64,000 nt of DNA from Gardnerella piotii (GTDB lineage Bacteria; Actinomycetota; Actinomycetes; Actinomycetales; Bifidobacteriaceae): assembly GCF_003397585.1 (NCBI RefSeq), contig NZ_QJUV01000001.1, positions 186,001-250,000 of the forward strand. The letters are read 5' to 3'. Below are positions 1 through 9,677 of this stretch, piece by piece. The number at the start of each line of letters is the position of its first letter. The first letter of the stretch is position 1. The translations under genes were made by a program, and so were the position numbers. A model generated the notes under the pieces. It searched no databases. It was not told the origin of the DNA and was given only the letters and a program-made list of their open reading frames with translations.

Positions 1-38
1 GTCGCGCACATCCCTTACAGCGCATACAATTACGGAGT

Positions 39-2276
39 ATGGTACAAATTTTTGACGCTCCCTCAAAGGCGATTCTGCGCGGCCAGATTGCAGAGCACAT
101 CGCCGAAGACGAAAAGGCAGAAAAGCGTGAAGCTCGTGAGGGCGAGCTACCGTTGCCAAAAGATCGCTTCTTTGACCGCGAGCTTAGCTGGTTAAAGTTC
201 AATCGTCGCGTGCTTGAGTTAGCGCAAAATACCGATTTACCACTTCTTGAACGCGCTAACTTTGCAGCCATCTTTGCCTCCAACCTAGACGAGTTCTTTA
301 TGGTTCGAGTTGCAGGCTTAAAGCGCCGAATCGACTCAGGAATCGCAGTAACCGCTGCAAGTGGGCTTAGTCCACGTCAACAATTGCGCGCAATTAGTGA
401 GGTTACGCATCGTCGTCAAGATGAGCATGCTCATTATGTTATTGACCACATTTTGCCAGAGCTTGCTAAGCAGCGCATTGTTATGCTCAGTTGGGATAAG
501 CTCACTCAATCCGAAAAAGATAGGCTTTCAGACTATTATCGCAAGCAGGTTTTCCCAGTATTAACGCCACTTGCGGTAGATCCTGCACACCCGTTCCCAT
601 ATATTTCTGGCAAGTCAATCAACTTGGCTGTTATTGTAGAAAATCCAAATTCTGGAAAGTCGCATTTTGCTCGCGTAAAGATTCCAGATAATTTGAATCG
701 TCTTGTTCCAGTTGATGATTTAACAGACGAAGAGGGTCGCGAAGAGCGCTACGGATTTATTACTATGGAAAAGTTGATTGCAGCGCATTTGGAATCGCTT
801 TTCCCAGGCATGATTATTAAGGAAGCTCGCTCATTCCGCGTTACGCGTAACGAAGATATTGACGTTGAGGAAGACGATGCAGAAAACTTGCTTAACGCTA
901 TGGAAAAGGAGCTTTTGCGTCGTCGTTTTGGACCGCCTATTCGTCTTGAGATTTCCGACGAAGCTAGCCCATTCTTATCGCAGCTGCTGGCTAATCAATT
1001 GCGCGTAAGCCCAGAGGAAGTCTATCGTTTGCCTTCGCCGCTAGATATGACGGTTCTTTTTGAATTGCAAGCGCTGGATCGACCAGATTTGAAGTATCGT
1101 CCGTTTATTCCTACTACAAATCGTCAGATTGCAGAAGTGGAAACCAGCCATGCGCAAGATATTTTTGCTTCGATTCGCGAGCACGATATTTTGCTGCATC
1201 ATCCATATGATTCGTTCTCTACTTCTGTTCAGGCGTTCTTGGCGCAAGCGGCAGCAGATCCAAAGGTGCTTGCAATTAAGCAAACGCTGTACCGCACGTC
1301 TAGTAATTCGCCGATTATCGACGCTCTTGTAGACGCGGCTCACGCTGGCAAGCAGGTGCTTGCGCTTGTTGAGATTAAAGCGCGATTCGACGAAGATGCC
1401 AACATTGCTTGGGCACGTAAGCTTGAGCGCGCAGGCGTTCACGTTGTTTACGGCATTGTTGGATTGAAGACGCATTGCAAGCTTTCGCTTGTGGTTCGCC
1501 AAGAAGCCGAAGGATTACGCCGCTATTGCCACGTTGGAACTGGCAACTACAACCCTAAGACGGCTCGCCTTTACACAGATTTGGGCTTGCTTACTTGCGA
1601 TCCTGTAGTTGGTCAAGATTTGACTCGCTTGTTTAATCAGCTTTCGGGTTATGCTCCAAAGTCTAGCTTCCATCGTTTGCTTGTAGCTCCTCGCACAGTT
1701 CGGACTGGCATTATTGAGCGAATTCGCAGGGAAGAGGCGGCGGCTCTTGCTGGTAAAGAAGCCTGGATTAAGATTAAAGTCAATTCTGTTGTTGACGAAA
1801 AGACGATTGACGCTTTGTATCGTGCAGCTCAAGCTGGCGTAAAGATTGACATTGTGGAGCGTGGAATTTGCTCGCTAAAGCCTGGCATTGAAGGCTTGAG
1901 CGAGAATATTCGCGTTCGCTCTATTCTTGGCAGATTCCTTGAGCACAGCCGAATCTACGCTTTTGCTAATTCTTGCGGTCCGCAAATTGGCGATGGTCCT
2001 GCAAGTGGCCCAGAAGTGTGGATTGGCTCGGCAGATCTAATGCACCGCAACCTTGATAGGCGAGTTGAAACGCTGGTTCGCATAAGCGCTCCAGACCAGG
2101 TGGAAGCGTTGATTCAATACATTGATTTGCAAATGGCGGATTCAACGGTTTCTTGGTGGATGGATGGCGACGGCACTTACACGTTGCATTCTCGCGATGC
2201 AGAAGGCAGGCCATTGGTAGATAGCCAGGAATACTTGATTCGCACGCATACGCGTAAGCCGCGCGGCGTTAATTAA
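39..2276 (+). CDS. ppk: polyphosphate kinase 1
   Basis: This protein is recognised as PPK1, which reversibly transfers the terminal phosphate of ATP to inorganic polyphosphate in the cytoplasm. The N-terminal block reads [20 protein letters not shown], typical of the family. The C-terminal half carries the phospholipase-D-like catalytic part: the segment with [13 protein letters not shown] holds the histidine that is autophosphorylated in the family, followed by [20 protein letters not shown]. Its 745 aa is slightly above the usual ~690-740. The start is uncertain. The ATG at 39 has GGAG only one base upstream (34-37), which is too close, and the frame stays open to the left edge of the window, so the true start may lie outside. 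A strong terminator follows at once. Shadow frames inside it were ignored. Function call is confident; the 5' end is not. Confidence 0.95.
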   Translation: MVQIFDAPSKAILRGQIAEHIAEDEKAEKREAREGELPLPKDRFFDRELSWLKFNRRVLELAQNTDLPLLERANFAAIFASNLDEFFMVRVAGLKRRIDSGIAVTAASGLSPRQQLRAISEVTHRRQDEHAHYVIDHILPELAKQRIVMLSWDKLTQSEKDRLSDYYRKQVFPVLTPLAVDPAHPFPYISGKSINLAVIVENPNSGKSHFARVKIPDNLNRLVPVDDLTDEEGREERYGFITMEKLIAAHLESLFPGMIIKEARSFRVTRNEDIDVEEDDAENLLNAMEKELLRRRFGPPIRLEISDEASPFLSQLLANQLRVSPEEVYRLPSPLDMTVLFELQALDRPDLKYRPFIPTTNRQIAEVETSHAQDIFASIREHDILLHHPYDSFSTSVQAFLAQAAADPKVLAIKQTLYRTSSNSPIIDALVDAAHAGKQVLALVEIKARFDEDANIAWARKLERAGVHVVYGIVGLKTHCKLSLVVRQEAEGLRRYCHVGTGNYNPKTARLYTDLGLLTCDPVVGQDLTRLFNQLSGYAPKSSFHRLLVAPRTVRTGIIERIRREEAAALAGKEAWIKIKVNSVVDEKTIDALYRAAQAGVKIDIVERGICSLKPGIEGLSENIRVRSILGRFLEHSRIYAFANSCGPQIGDGPASGPEVWIGSADLMHRNLDRRVETLVRISAPDQVEALIQYIDLQMADSTVSWWMDGDGTYTLHSRDAEGRPLVDSQEYLIRTHTRKPRGVN

Positions 2277-2289
2277 CTTACTATTAGCA

Positions 2290-2320
2290 AAAAGCCAGGG
2301 CGTTTAGCTCTGGCTTTTTT
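2290..2320 (+). terminator. intrinsic terminator of ppk
   Basis: The stem GCCAGGGC/GCTCTGGC is closed by a short loop, preceded by an A run and followed by six T. It lies 13 bases after the ppk stop and probably works on both strands because of the flanking A and T runs. Confidence 0.85.
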
Positions 2321-2764
2321 GCGCTCCGAATTCGTTACATTTGTCTCGCTCGCGAGACGTTTGTAACGCTGGCGGTTTCCCGACTTTGTACCAAATTTGG
2401 CAAATAGTTCGCGCGTTACAGCGCGCTATTCCTCGCGGCTATTAGTAGCCGCTCGGCTGATTTGGCATGTAAAGTCCACTGGACTTTACATTTGAGCCAA
2501 ATCACGCTTTGAAGGAGCTTGAAATGCGTTATGCAATTTCAAGCTCAGTCAAAGCGCTTTACTTGCGTTGAAAGCACACCGTGCTTTCAACTTTGAGCAA
2601 GCTCAGCGCTCCGAATTGGAAAATCGTTAGCGCGGCCTAAGCGCGCTAACGTCTTCGCCGCACAGAAGCAGTGCTTCTGTTTTGAGCGGATCAGCGAATC
2701 GAAGTGCATTCGCGCGCTACGCTTTAAGCGCTCATGCAAGTCGATTCGCGCTACGCTCTAAGCG
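2321..2764. repeat. non-coding block of eight to nine consecutive nested palindromes
   Basis: The ppk-FKBP gap (2277-2863) has no gene and is filled with back-to-back inverted repeats. Hairpins seen: 2333-2368 (CGTTACA...TGTAACG, inner GTCTCG/CGAGAC); 2403-2430; 2435-2452 (GCGGCTA/TAGCCGC); 2458-2504 (outer TGATTTGGC/GCCAAATCA, inner 12-bp arms ATGTAAAGTCCA/TGGACTTTACAT with one base between); 2506-2555 (outer GCTTTGA/TCAAAGC, inner GAGCTTGAAAT/ATTTCAAGCTC); 2554-2609 (inner GTTGAAAGCAC/GTGCTTTCAAC); 2625-2651 (CGTTAGCGCG/CGCGCTAACG); 2658-2689 (ACAGAAGCA/TGCTTCTGT); 2694-2749 (GCGAATCGA/TCGATTCGC). Direct repeats also occur: GCGCTCCGAATT at 2321 and 2606, and a 17-bp unit at 2714 and 2748 with one mismatch. 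No open reading frame fits. It could be a structured RNA, a palindromic repeat element, or a DNA-structure site; function unknown. Confidence 0.9.
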
Positions 2765-2793
2765 AAAAGGCAGGTCGGAGCGCGTACAAAAAT

Positions 2794-2820
2794 GCCGCGC
2801 AAGATTTATTCAAGCGCGGC
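2794..2820 (-). terminator. intrinsic terminator of the FKBP lipoprotein gene
   Basis: Read on the minus strand, a GCCGCGC/GCGCGGC stem with a 13-base A/T-rich loop is followed by ATTTTTGT. It lies 44 bases beyond the stop codon of the minus-strand gene. Confidence 0.8.
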
Positions 2821-2863
2821 ATAACATTAATCGCAGTTTAATCGCGAGTTAAATCGCTACTAA

Positions 2864-3859
2864 TCATGAAGCGTAGAGAATATCTACAACAAAGTAAAGC
2901 GTTGAATTTGCAGGAATCGTTACGTTTCCTTTTGCGTCCTTCTTGTCTTCTTTGCCATATCCATCTTCTGGCGGAATTACCAAAAGAACTTGTGATCCAA
3001 CTTTCTTTCCAGCTAAGCCTTTAGTCCATCCTGGAATAACTTGACCAGCCAGCGAGAAGTCTGCAGGAGTACCGCGCTTCCATGATGAATCAAATTGATA
3101 CAATTTTCCGTCTTTATCAGTAGTCCATCCAGTGTAGTGAGCAGTTACTGTGCTTTTTTCGCTCACCACTTTGCCGTTGCCCTCAATCAAAGTTTGAGAA
3201 ATTAGCTTTCCATTTGGCACGTAGTTATTCTTATCTAATGACGGTGCGCCAGACTTATCAAGAGTTACCTTTGGCAGATTTTCAGGAATATCCTTAACTT
3301 TGTTGCCTGTTGCGCGATCAAGAGTTTTCATTGCAGAAACAAGAGTTAACACCATTACGTACGCGTCTTGCTTAGTTTGTGGATTTGCAGGAATTCCAAA
3401 CGCAATCGTTGAATTAATCTTCCTGCCCTTAAGCAGCGTGTAGTAAGACTTGCTAGTAACACCCTTTTTAACAACAATTGAGCAGTCTGGCTTTCCTTGC
3501 TTCCATGTGTTCATAAGCTCTTTGCCGCTTTTAGCGTTGTATACAATGCCATTAGCGCATACGCGACTATTTTCTGGGATTTTAGCGCCATTTCCGTCTT
3601 GCAAAATGGCGTAAGAATTTGGCTTAACATCTATAGGCGCTGTTAATTCAACCTTTGGCTGCTTTCCTAAAGCTCCGCTAGCCTTAACGCCGCTTAAAAC
3701 GCTCATTCCAGCAGCGTTTGCTTCACTGCTTGCTGCACCATTGCTTGACTCGCTGTTTGCGCTACAAGATGCTAATCCAAAGCACATGGCAATTGCGCTC
3801 GCAGCACAAATTACTCGAGTTATAACTGATTTAGTCAAATTTAATTTGGTTTTTGTCAT
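2864..3859 (-). CDS. FKBP-type peptidyl-prolyl isomerase lipoprotein
   Basis: The first ~32 residues form a lipoprotein signal ending in the lipobox LASC, so the mature protein should be lipid-anchored on the outer face of the membrane. A Ser/Ala-rich linker follows. The last ~100 residues are an FKBP domain: VTAHYTGW near its start, the pocket-like FDSSWKRG, the GQVIPGWTKGL core that defines the family, and GYG plus IPANSTLYFVVDIL at the end. The middle section (about residues 60-220) has no fold I recognise. Expected role: prolyl isomerisation or chaperoning of secreted proteins. It is transcribed alone from a promoter region it shares with the gene at 4121. The ATG start is supported by the signal peptide directly behind it. 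Confidence 0.88.
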   Translation of the reverse strand: MTKTKLNLTKSVITRVICAASAIAMCFGLASCSANSESSNGAASSEANAAGMSVLSGVKASGALGKQPKVELTAPIDVKPNSYAILQDGNGAKIPENSRVCANGIVYNAKSGKELMNTWKQGKPDCSIVVKKGVTSKSYYTLLKGRKINSTIAFGIPANPQTKQDAYVMVLTLVSAMKTLDRATGNKVKDIPENLPKVTLDKSGAPSLDKNNYVPNGKLISQTLIEGNGKVVSEKSTVTAHYTGWTTDKDGKLYQFDSSWKRGTPADFSLAGQVIPGWTKGLAGKKVGSQVLLVIPPEDGYGKEDKKDAKGNVTIPANSTLYFVVDILYAS

Positions 3860-4120
3860 AAGTTTAAGACTATAACTTGCATGTGATTTTGGTGTGATTT
3901 ACTAGCGATTTAACTAGCGATTTTAGCGTGCTTTAAGAGCAATTTAGTCGCGATTTCAGTGTGATTTATTGCGCAAAACAGCAAACCTTATAAAAGATTA
4001 GTAAAGATTGTAGAATAGATAGCAGTGGATACAATATAACGAATTTAGAATTACGTTAATAAGTTTGTGCGCGTGCGGGGTGCCTAATTGGCGGCGTGCC
4101 AAGCTTAAGAAAGAGGTTTG

Positions 4121-6040
4121 ATGCAACGTCCTACAAAACGAGCTAGGTTTATGCGAGGAGTAGTGGCCCCAATTTTTGGCCTTCTTGCTGCTCTTAGTAT
4201 TGTTCTTGGTGTGCTTAATGCAACTGTTTGGAAGCCAAGCTCTATTGTTTCGGCGCATGCAAACGTGTATGGGTCTAGATACATTGTTACAGATCCAGGC
4301 GTTTTGAATCTTGTTGACTATAGGGTAAAAATTAGCGTTGCGGCACTAAATAGTCGCAAGCCGATTTGCGTTGCAGTTGGCTTAGCTAAAGATGTTCGTG
4401 GATGGACTAAGGGTTATTCCGTTCAGCGAATAACGGGTCTTAATAATTGGAATAGTCTTTCTACCGATGTTATGAATGCAGACGATAACGCGCGCGTAGA
4501 TAGTGCAAAAACGGACGATTCTAAGGTTTCTAAAAACGTTTCTAAAGATGCTTCTAAAGACGTTGATTTTAAGGATTCCGATTTATGGACTAACGCCACT
4601 TGCCAAATGGGTTTGGCAAAGTTGTTTGTAAATGCTGCCGACTTTGAGCAAGTGGGGAATGCGGCGGATTTAGCGTTAAAGCAGGAGTCGCAAGAGGGAT
4701 TGCAAGCGAAAAATAACGTGCAAAGTGATGCTCAAAATGGCGCGCAATCGCAGACTTCTCATCAAAAATTGTCGTCGGAGTTGCAATCAAAAATTGCGCG
4801 TAGGGTTCTTATAATCGATCTTGGCAAGAATTCTCCCGAAGCTTTCGTTGAATTGCGTTGGCGCAGGCATAATCTTCCTGATTTTGCTACTCCTATGTAT
4901 TTTGTAGGAGCGCTGTTTATTTTGCTATGCGGCCTTTCGGCTTCTGTGTTTGCAATGGCTCCGCATCGCAGACGAAACAAGCGACTTGTTGCAAGCAGAA
5001 CGGGCTTGATTAGTGTTGAAAACAATAGTCAAGAAGAAGTTAAGTTCTCGGAGGCTTTGGCTGGAACAATAGCTGGCATTTTTGGTAGCAACAAAGACAA
5101 AAAGTCTAAGCACAAAGTGGGTTCTGGTGCGCATGCGCGTCATGGAGTTCACGCAAGAACGCGTACAACAAAGTCGCAAGCCGCTGTAGATTCTTCTATA
5201 AGCGTAAAGTCTGGTCTAAATTCTTCTAAGACTGCCGCTTTAGACGAAACAACTGTTATTTCTAAAGATGACTTGCAAGCTTATTTTGCAAGGCTTGCGA
5301 GCGAGTCGAGTTCTGATTTTAAGGGCGATTTTGCGGCGGAGAATAATGCGGCAAGGAATAATGCGTCGGAGAATAATGCAGCGGAGTCTTTCGACTTGTC
5401 TAGCGCGAATCAGTCGGAGCAATCGAAGGATTTGCATGAATCTGCGGAATCTAGCGAATCTAGAAATTCGGGAATTGCAGGGAAGTCTGGAAAATCTCAA
5501 AAATCACAAGGCGCATCTAAATCAGAAGATGGATTTGCAAAAAAGCGCTACAAGAAGGAATCGTATAAAGATCGCAAAGATCGCAACGATCGCAAAGAAA
5601 ATTCTGCTGGAGGCTCCAAGAAAGCCAATCGCGGTGAGCGTAAAAATCGAGATGGCATAATGGACGCAGAGTTTCGTAAAGACGACGATAATCGTAAGCG
5701 CGATAATCGCATTGGCGAAAATCTTGGCAAATCGTTGGAGGCTGGCGATTCGAGTAGCGCGAAGCCTGGTGAAGCAAGGCGCAAGTCGCGCAACCAGTTT
5801 AACCAGCGTGACTACAGAAGCCAAAATCGTGGCAAAAGTCGCAAGTATAAAGGCTCAGAGAATCGCACGAGTGGCTATGCAAGTGGCGGAAATACCAACG
5901 GCAACAAGGACGGAAATAAGGCCAGTAATAACGCCAATCATGATGCAAATGGCTTTAATAATGCTGGCCATCAAAATGCCAGCCGCCAAAATGGTTCCCA
6001 AAATGGCTCCTCAAAACCTTCAAAAAACCGCAAAAAGTAA
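4121..6040 (+). CDS. membrane protein with long low-complexity basic tail
   Basis: The start is taken at ATG 4121, with AAGAAAGAGG at 4107-4116; a TTG one codon earlier lies too near the ribosome site. The N-terminus has a short basic stretch and one membrane segment (about residues 12-36). A putative extracytoplasmic part of ~200 residues follows, then a second membrane segment around FVGALFILLCGLSASVFAMA. The last ~350 residues are disordered, rich in Ser, Lys, Asn, Arg and Gly with many short repeats, probably cytoplasmic. No catalytic motif is visible and I do not recognise the family. It is followed after 21 bases by a lipoprotein gene and then a thioredoxin-like gene, so the three probably form one unit concerned with the envelope or secreted proteins (inference). 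Confidence 0.75.
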   Translation: MQRPTKRARFMRGVVAPIFGLLAALSIVLGVLNATVWKPSSIVSAHANVYGSRYIVTDPGVLNLVDYRVKISVAALNSRKPICVAVGLAKDVRGWTKGYSVQRITGLNNWNSLSTDVMNADDNARVDSAKTDDSKVSKNVSKDASKDVDFKDSDLWTNATCQMGLAKLFVNAADFEQVGNAADLALKQESQEGLQAKNNVQSDAQNGAQSQTSHQKLSSELQSKIARRVLIIDLGKNSPEAFVELRWRRHNLPDFATPMYFVGALFILLCGLSASVFAMAPHRRRNKRLVASRTGLISVENNSQEEVKFSEALAGTIAGIFGSNKDKKSKHKVGSGAHARHGVHARTRTTKSQAAVDSSISVKSGLNSSKTAALDETTVISKDDLQAYFARLASESSSDFKGDFAAENNAARNNASENNAAESFDLSSANQSEQSKDLHESAESSESRNSGIAGKSGKSQKSQGASKSEDGFAKKRYKKESYKDRKDRNDRKENSAGGSKKANRGERKNRDGIMDAEFRKDDDNRKRDNRIGENLGKSLEAGDSSSAKPGEARRKSRNQFNQRDYRSQNRGKSRKYKGSENRTSGYASGGNTNGNKDGNKASNNANHDANGFNNAGHQNASRQNGSQNGSSKPSKNRKK

Positions 6041-6061
6041 CGTATTTTGGAAAGTGTGACT

Positions 6062-7081
6062 ATGTTTTATGCGCATAAAATTAAGCACTACGCGCGTTTT
6101 GCGTGTGCTTCGGTAATTGCTTCGGCAATGTGCCTTACGCTTTGCGCTTGCGAAGGCCAAGTTCCTAAGGCTGCAGAAGGCTCTAGCGTTAAAGAGCTTC
6201 CAGATGTAACGCCAATCAAAGAAAAAGATATACGTTTAAGAGTTTTGCGCTCTTTAGAAAAAGCTAACGAAGAGAAAAACGCAAGTAATCTTGCAGAATA
6301 CATGAGCGGACCTTCGGCTCTTGTGCGCGCAAGCGAGCTGGCGATTGCTGCAAAAATGGGCAAGCTAGATGCAAAAACCACTATTCCGCGTGAAGTTGCT
6401 CAAACAATTGTTCCAACAAACGCAAGTTGGCCGCGCGATTTAATGACAATTACCACAACAACAAAAGACCAGCAGTCTAAACGATTGTTGGTTATTCGCC
6501 AAGATAGTGCGCGCTCAAACTACAAGCTTTGGGCTGTTGCAAGGCTTTTCCCTGGCGTGCATTTGCCAAAATTCCCAGTTCCTTCAATAGGAGCTTCTAT
6601 GGGTAAAGCTAATGATTCGGGACTTGTTATGTCTCCACACGCGGCTGCTGCAGCGTATGCGGATGTTTTGCAAAGAGGAGAATCGAGCAAGTTTGCAAAG
6701 TATTTTGCTAATGATTACTTGCGATCAAAACTAAGCGAGCTTTCTAAAACAGTTCAAGCTGGAATGGAGCGAAATAAGGGATCTCAAGAACAAGTTTTTA
6801 CTCCTGTAACAAACCAGATTAGCGTTATGCGCGCAAGCGATGGGAGTGATTTGGTTATTGCTCGCATTGATTCAGTTTGGACTAGAAAAGCGGGAGAAGG
6901 CCGCGAATCTAGGCCAGCTTCCGACGAAGAAAAAGCGTTATTTGGGGATTCTAAGGCCACTTCTACAATGCGCGTAACTTATGTGAACGTTATTGCGATG
7001 GTTGTGCCTCCTGCTGGCTCGGACGCAAAGATTATTCCAGTTGGAGCAGAACGTCAGCCTATAAAGGTAGAAGCGTTGTAG
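6062..7081 (+). CDS. putative lipoprotein of unknown function
   Basis: The start is placed at ATG 6062, with GGAAAG at 6049-6054, giving 339 aa; a TTG at 6047 in the same frame is less likely. The first ~30 residues form a signal sequence that ends in a lipobox (LCAC, giving an N-terminal lipidated Cys followed by EGQVP). The rest is soluble, with no transmembrane segment and no enzyme motif I recognise. Two halves of roughly equal size can be seen, each starting near an alanine-rich helix (around residues 75 and 195), which may be a duplicated NTF2-like fold; that is a guess. It is co-directional with the membrane protein upstream and the YbbN-like gene downstream. Confidence 0.75.
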   Translation: MFYAHKIKHYARFACASVIASAMCLTLCACEGQVPKAAEGSSVKELPDVTPIKEKDIRLRVLRSLEKANEEKNASNLAEYMSGPSALVRASELAIAAKMGKLDAKTTIPREVAQTIVPTNASWPRDLMTITTTTKDQQSKRLLVIRQDSARSNYKLWAVARLFPGVHLPKFPVPSIGASMGKANDSGLVMSPHAAAAAYADVLQRGESSKFAKYFANDYLRSKLSELSKTVQAGMERNKGSQEQVFTPVTNQISVMRASDGSDLVIARIDSVWTRKAGEGRESRPASDEEKALFGDSKATSTMRVTYVNVIAMVVPPAGSDAKIIPVGAERQPIKVEAL

Positions 7082-7156
7082 AAGCGCCTTAGGCTTTCTG
7101 TAATGCGTTTAGCGCTTTATAGATATTTGTAAAGCAATACAAGCAAAAGAGGAAAT

Positions 7157-8176
7157 ATGGTTGATTCACAATCTATGGGTATGAACCCAGGCGGATTTTC
7201 GCTTGCTGGTGCAGTAGACCTAGAAGGCGTAAAGCGCAAGGCGGAGGCTCTTGCAAAGCGCGAAGCTGCCGAAAAATCTGGCAAACCGCAGTCTAAAATT
7301 CCACTTGCAGGCGGATACGTGATTGATGTTAACGATCAAACTTTCCAAGCAATGGTTCAAACTTCCGTAAGTTTTCCAATTATTTTGCTTGTTTGGCAAA
7401 AAAGTGACGAAACTTCTTACGACTTAGCGCAAAAACTTGCGGATTCCGTTAGTGCCTTAGATGGCAGAATGCAACTTGCGCGAATTGATGCGGATGAAAG
7501 CCCATCGATTGCTCAAGCTTTGCGCGCGCAGCAGCTTCCAGCTGTATATGGATTGGTTGGGGGCAGGCCAATGCCTATTTGCCAAGGATTGCCTAGCGAA
7601 GATGAGTTGAATCAGATTTGTAGTGCCATTTTGCCGCAATTAGTTAAGGTTGCAGAAAAGTCTGGTGTTGCTGGAACGGCTCCTTATATTGATTCGGCAG
7701 ATTCTGGCGTAGATGATAATGCGGCGGATTCTGGCGATTCTGCGGATTCTGGCGATTCATCCAGCATTCCCCCTGAACACAAAATTGCACACGATGCAGC
7801 TATGAATGGCGATTATGCTCTTGCTGCGCGCGAGTATGAAAAAGTATTGCAAGATAATCCGAATGATTCTTTGGCGTCTCGTGAGCGTGCAAAGGCTTTG
7901 CTTCTTAGCAGAAATACGAATACAAATGTGGAGGCTGTGCGCAAGGCTGCTGGCGATAATCCTGGCGATGTTTCCGCTCAGCTTGCTGTAGCAGATGTAG
8001 ATATGATTGATGGCCACATTGATGATGCTTTTGGCAGGCTTCTTGATTTTCTTGCTTCTCACAAAGATTGCGCAGAGGTGATTAAAGACCGCATGCTTGA
8101 GTATTTTGCAATGCTTCCTGCTGGCGATGAGCGCTTGAATCGCGCTCGCCGCCGCCTAGCGATTCTTCTCTATTGA
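7157..8176 (+). CDS. YbbN/CnoX-like thioredoxin-fold and TPR co-chaperone
   Basis: The protein has a thioredoxin-like domain (about residues 55-165) recognisable from the FPIILLVWQ strand, the LARIDADESPSIAQAL segment and the cis-Pro region LPAVYGLVGG. The CxxC active site is absent (WQKSDE at that place), so it should not be a redox enzyme. A Ser/Asp/Ala-rich linker (residues ~175-200) leads to a C-terminal helical region with tetratricopeptide-like repeats (HDAAMNGDYALAAREYEKVL). This architecture matches YbbN/CnoX, a holdase that works with chaperonins. The start ATG 7157 follows AAGAGGAAAT. It is the last of three co-directional genes. No terminator of its own was found; the tRNA on the opposite strand ends just beyond. 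Confidence 0.85.
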   Translation: MVDSQSMGMNPGGFSLAGAVDLEGVKRKAEALAKREAAEKSGKPQSKIPLAGGYVIDVNDQTFQAMVQTSVSFPIILLVWQKSDETSYDLAQKLADSVSALDGRMQLARIDADESPSIAQALRAQQLPAVYGLVGGRPMPICQGLPSEDELNQICSAILPQLVKVAEKSGVAGTAPYIDSADSGVDDNAADSGDSADSGDSSSIPPEHKIAHDAAMNGDYALAAREYEKVLQDNPNDSLASRERAKALLLSRNTNTNVEAVRKAAGDNPGDVSAQLAVADVDMIDGHIDDAFGRLLDFLASHKDCAEVIKDRMLEYFAMLPAGDERLNRARRRLAILLY

Positions 8177-8230
8177 TATATCAGATATACCACGCTAAAG
8201 ACTGCGCCAAATAAAAAGATTAAAAGAAAA

Positions 8231-8270
8231 GCCAAGAGCGCATTCGTGAGAAATATGCGATTCTTGGCTT
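8231..8270 (-). terminator. terminator after tRNA-fMet
   Basis: On the minus strand, a stem with outer arms AAGCCAAGAA and TCTTGGCTT plus inner GCGCAT/ATGCG is followed by TTTTCTTTTAATC. It lies just past the 3' end of the tRNA and may also stop transcription arriving from the YbbN-like gene. Confidence 0.75.
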
Positions 8271-8273
8271 AAG

Positions 8274-8347
8274 TAGCGGGGCATGGATTTGAACCATGGA
8301 CCTCTGGGTTATGAGCCCAGCGAGCTACCGAGCTGCTCCACCCCGCG
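8274..8347 (-). tRNA. initiator tRNA-Met (CAT anticodon)
   Basis: The minus strand folds as a full cloverleaf: acceptor CGCGGGG/CCCCGC, D arm GAGC...GCTC, anticodon stem CTGGG/CCCAG around loop CTCATAA (anticodon CAT), and T arm with GGTTCAAAT. Position 1 (C) cannot pair with position 72 (T), and the anticodon stem ends in three G-C pairs. Both are hallmarks of initiator rather than elongator tRNA. CCA is not encoded (TAC TT follows). The usual actinobacterial mismatch is C1-A72; here it is C1-T72. Confidence 0.95.
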
Positions 8348-8716
8348 TCGGCTGCTTTTAGCAGCTCTATCTACGATAGGTGTAAATTTGGATTTGTCAA
8401 GTCTTCGGCGTGTTTCTAGCGTAAGTTTATCGCGTAACTAGTTTAATTCTAAACAAATGTGGAGTATAATAAACAAGTGACTAAAGCGAGTTATTAATAA
8501 TTTGCGTACTTGCTATAATCGCAACACTCGTTAATAATCAGCAATATAACTCAAATGTACAAACTAAGAGTAGAATCAGCTTTTTAGAGATATATTTTCG
8601 TTTCGCACATATGTCAACGAATGAATTTACAGGATTTACGGTTTTACAAACTAGCTTGTGAATAACTTTATACTTAACGCAACTGTATTGTAAAAGAGTC
8701 CTACAAGGAGGCACGA
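8348..8716 (+). promoter_or_regulatory. ATP synthase operon upstream region
   Basis: This gene-free gap of 369 bases separates the tRNA from atpB. It is AT-rich and contains candidate -10 boxes TATAAT at 8465-8470 and TATACT at 8669-8674; neither has a convincing -35 at the ideal distance. AAGGAGG at 8704-8711 is the atpB ribosome site. No open frame, hairpin or riboswitch was seen. Promoter placement is tentative. Confidence 0.4.
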
Positions 8717-9577
8717 ATGAGTGGAGCTATCGAAGTTTTAGCGAAAGCTGCGCATATAAATGTTGCGGCGTTGCTAGCTTCAGCAAAGCCAGAGATGCCA
8801 AGCATTAATGACTTTTTGCCGCCAGAGATTTTATTCCAAGGCACACCTTTTGCCATGAATCGAATTGTTATGGTGCGTCTTATTATGGCCGTAATCGTTA
8901 TGATTATTTTTGGCATTGGTGCAGCTCGTGCAAAAGTGGTTCCAGGAAGATTCCAAAGCGTGCTAGAAATCCTAATGGACTTTGTGCGATTCAACATTGT
9001 GTACGAAATGATTGGCGAAGAGCGCGGAAAGCGTTATGTGCCAATGATGACAACTCTTTTTATAACAATATTCTTCTTTAATCTTTGCTCAGTTATTCCA
9101 GGCTTAAACATGGCTGCAACAGCAACTATTACAGGGCCATTAGTGTTTGCTCTTTGGGTTGTATGCCAATACTTAATCACTGGAATTAGAGAAAAAGGAT
9201 TCCTAACGTTCTTCCGCGAATCATTGTTCCCAGCTGGCGTGCCATGGCCGATTTACTTTATTCTTACGCCATTGCAGCTGCTGGAATTGTTGATTGTGCG
9301 ACCACTTTCGCTTACAATCCGTTTGTTTGCGAATATGATTGCTGGCCATTTGCTGGTGGCCACTTGCCTAGTATTCACCAACTTCTTTGTGGTGGATTCC
9401 AGCAATAAACTCCTTGCCTTAGGCGGTGCATTATGGCTGCTTGGTGGCATTCTGTTTACAGTATTCGAAGTAATAGTTGCAGGCTTACAGGCATTTATTT
9501 TTACCGTTCTTGCATCTGTGTATATTTCGGAAAGTTACCCCGAGAAAGAAGAAAAATCTGCTGTTGCTATTGCATAA
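8717..9577 (+). CDS. atpB: ATP synthase Fo subunit a
   Basis: This is the membrane subunit that forms the proton half-channels against the c ring. It has at least five hydrophobic segments. The conserved helix PLSLTIRLFANMIAGHLL carries the essential Arg (in IRLFAN) that faces the c-ring carboxylate. It is the first gene of the operon atpBEFHAGDC, with an excellent ribosome site AAGGAGG, spaced properly from ATG 8717. No atpI gene precedes it, and the N-terminal ~35 residues are soluble. Length (286 aa) is normal. Confidence 0.97.
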   Translation: MSGAIEVLAKAAHINVAALLASAKPEMPSINDFLPPEILFQGTPFAMNRIVMVRLIMAVIVMIIFGIGAARAKVVPGRFQSVLEILMDFVRFNIVYEMIGEERGKRYVPMMTTLFITIFFFNLCSVIPGLNMAATATITGPLVFALWVVCQYLITGIREKGFLTFFRESLFPAGVPWPIYFILTPLQLLELLIVRPLSLTIRLFANMIAGHLLVATCLVFTNFFVVDSSNKLLALGGALWLLGGILFTVFEVIVAGLQAFIFTVLASVYISESYPEKEEKSAVAIA

Positions 9578-9677
9578 ATAGTTAAATCTAGTTAAATCTA
9601 GTTAAAATAAACAGATAAATCAGGTTTAATAATCTTAGGGTTTATAACTGGTTACTGTTCCTAAAGAAAGGAAACCA

